DNA from: a bacterium
Lineage (GTDB): Bacteria; Desulfobacterota; GWC2-55-46; DRQE01
Assembly: GCA_027017505.1 (NCBI GenBank)
Contig: JALUQR010000054.1
Location: forward strand, 1-5,393
Length of the DNA: 5,393 bases
Direction of reading: 5' to 3'
Position 1 is the first letter of the stretch, and every line of letters begins with the position of its first letter. Shown one piece after another: positions 5,298 to 5,393 of this stretch. Under the pieces are notes generated by a model, which was given only the letters and a program-made list of their open reading frames with translations, had not been told where the DNA came from and searched no databases. The position numbers and the translations under genes were made by a program.

Positions 5298-5393
5298 CCA
5301 TAAGTTCTCCTTTTATCTGCCACACCCTGAGGGAAAGCTCCCTGAGTTTCTGCCATTCCCATTCACCCTGGTCTGTAAGTCTTTCTGTGAGTT
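5272..5393 (-). CDS. C-terminal end of an unidentified gene, upstream in the nuclease operon
   Basis: An open minus-strand frame enters from the right edge (first full codon at 5391) and runs 39 codons to TAA at 5274-5272. The visible residues are strongly charged, with helical segments such as LTERLTDQGEWEWQKLREL and LRVWQIKGEL and an acidic tail ending KDDA. The other two minus frames are stopped here (TGA, TAA). Codon use (CTC, CTT, AGG, GAG) matches neighbouring genes, which supports real coding. It overlaps the start of the nuclease gene by 26 nt and includes that gene's Shine-Dalgarno, so the two are probably co-transcribed and translationally coupled. Too little is visible to name a family. 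Confidence 0.65.
   Translation of the reverse strand, partial: LTERLTDQGEWEWQKLRELSLRVWQIKGELMDEGSKDDA

Overview
The window is bacterial chromosomal DNA with dense gene packing and moderate GC content. Consensus-like -35/-10 boxes, Shine-Dalgarno sites, an encoded tRNA CCA end and a canonical bacterial SMC indicate Bacteria rather than Archaea. Heavy use of AGG/AGA (Arg) and ATA (Ile) codons, Lys/Glu-rich proteins and an ArsM-type methyltransferase suggest an anaerobic, possibly thermophilic lineage (Nitrospirota, Deferribacterota or a similar deep group). This taxonomic guess is inference only.

Layout. (1) 1-2195 (+): C-terminal ~730 residues of the chromosome-condensation ATPase SMC. Four bases later comes a small Roadblock/LC7-fold protein (2200-2550, +), very probably in the same transcript. 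(2) 2547-3494 (-): an ArsM/AS3MT-type arsenite methyltransferase with all four catalytic cysteines and a cysteine-rich C-terminal extension. Its stop codon interlocks with that of the Roadblock gene. It starts at TTG behind a near-perfect Shine-Dalgarno, and its likely promoter carries a short dyad in the spacer. (3) 3587-3705 (+): a strong sigma-70-type promoter driving a single tRNA-Arg(ACG), followed by a GC-rich segment with competing hairpins. (4) 3787-4212 (-): a T7-lysozyme-like N-acetylmuramoyl-L-alanine amidase. Its putative promoter overlaps a 9+9 bp dyad and would start transcription at or next to the ATG. (5) 4213-4535: about 320 bp without a convincing gene but rich in inverted repeats, the largest reaching into the 3' end of the next gene. 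(6) 4536-5297 (-): a winged-helix plus PD-(D/E)XK nuclease-like protein, whose start overlaps by 26 nt the end of an unidentified upstream gene running off the window (5272-5393, -).

The window is a mosaic of short, independently oriented units rather than one pathway. The SMC-Roadblock pair and the nuclease/upstream-gene pair are the two operon-like units. The tRNA-amidase junction is where accessory (phage-derived) DNA is most likely. No complete new system is demonstrated. The best leads are the SMC-linked Roadblock protein, the operator-like dyads at the amidase and arsM promoters, the coupled nuclease operon, and the nested inverted repeat at the nuclease 3' end.
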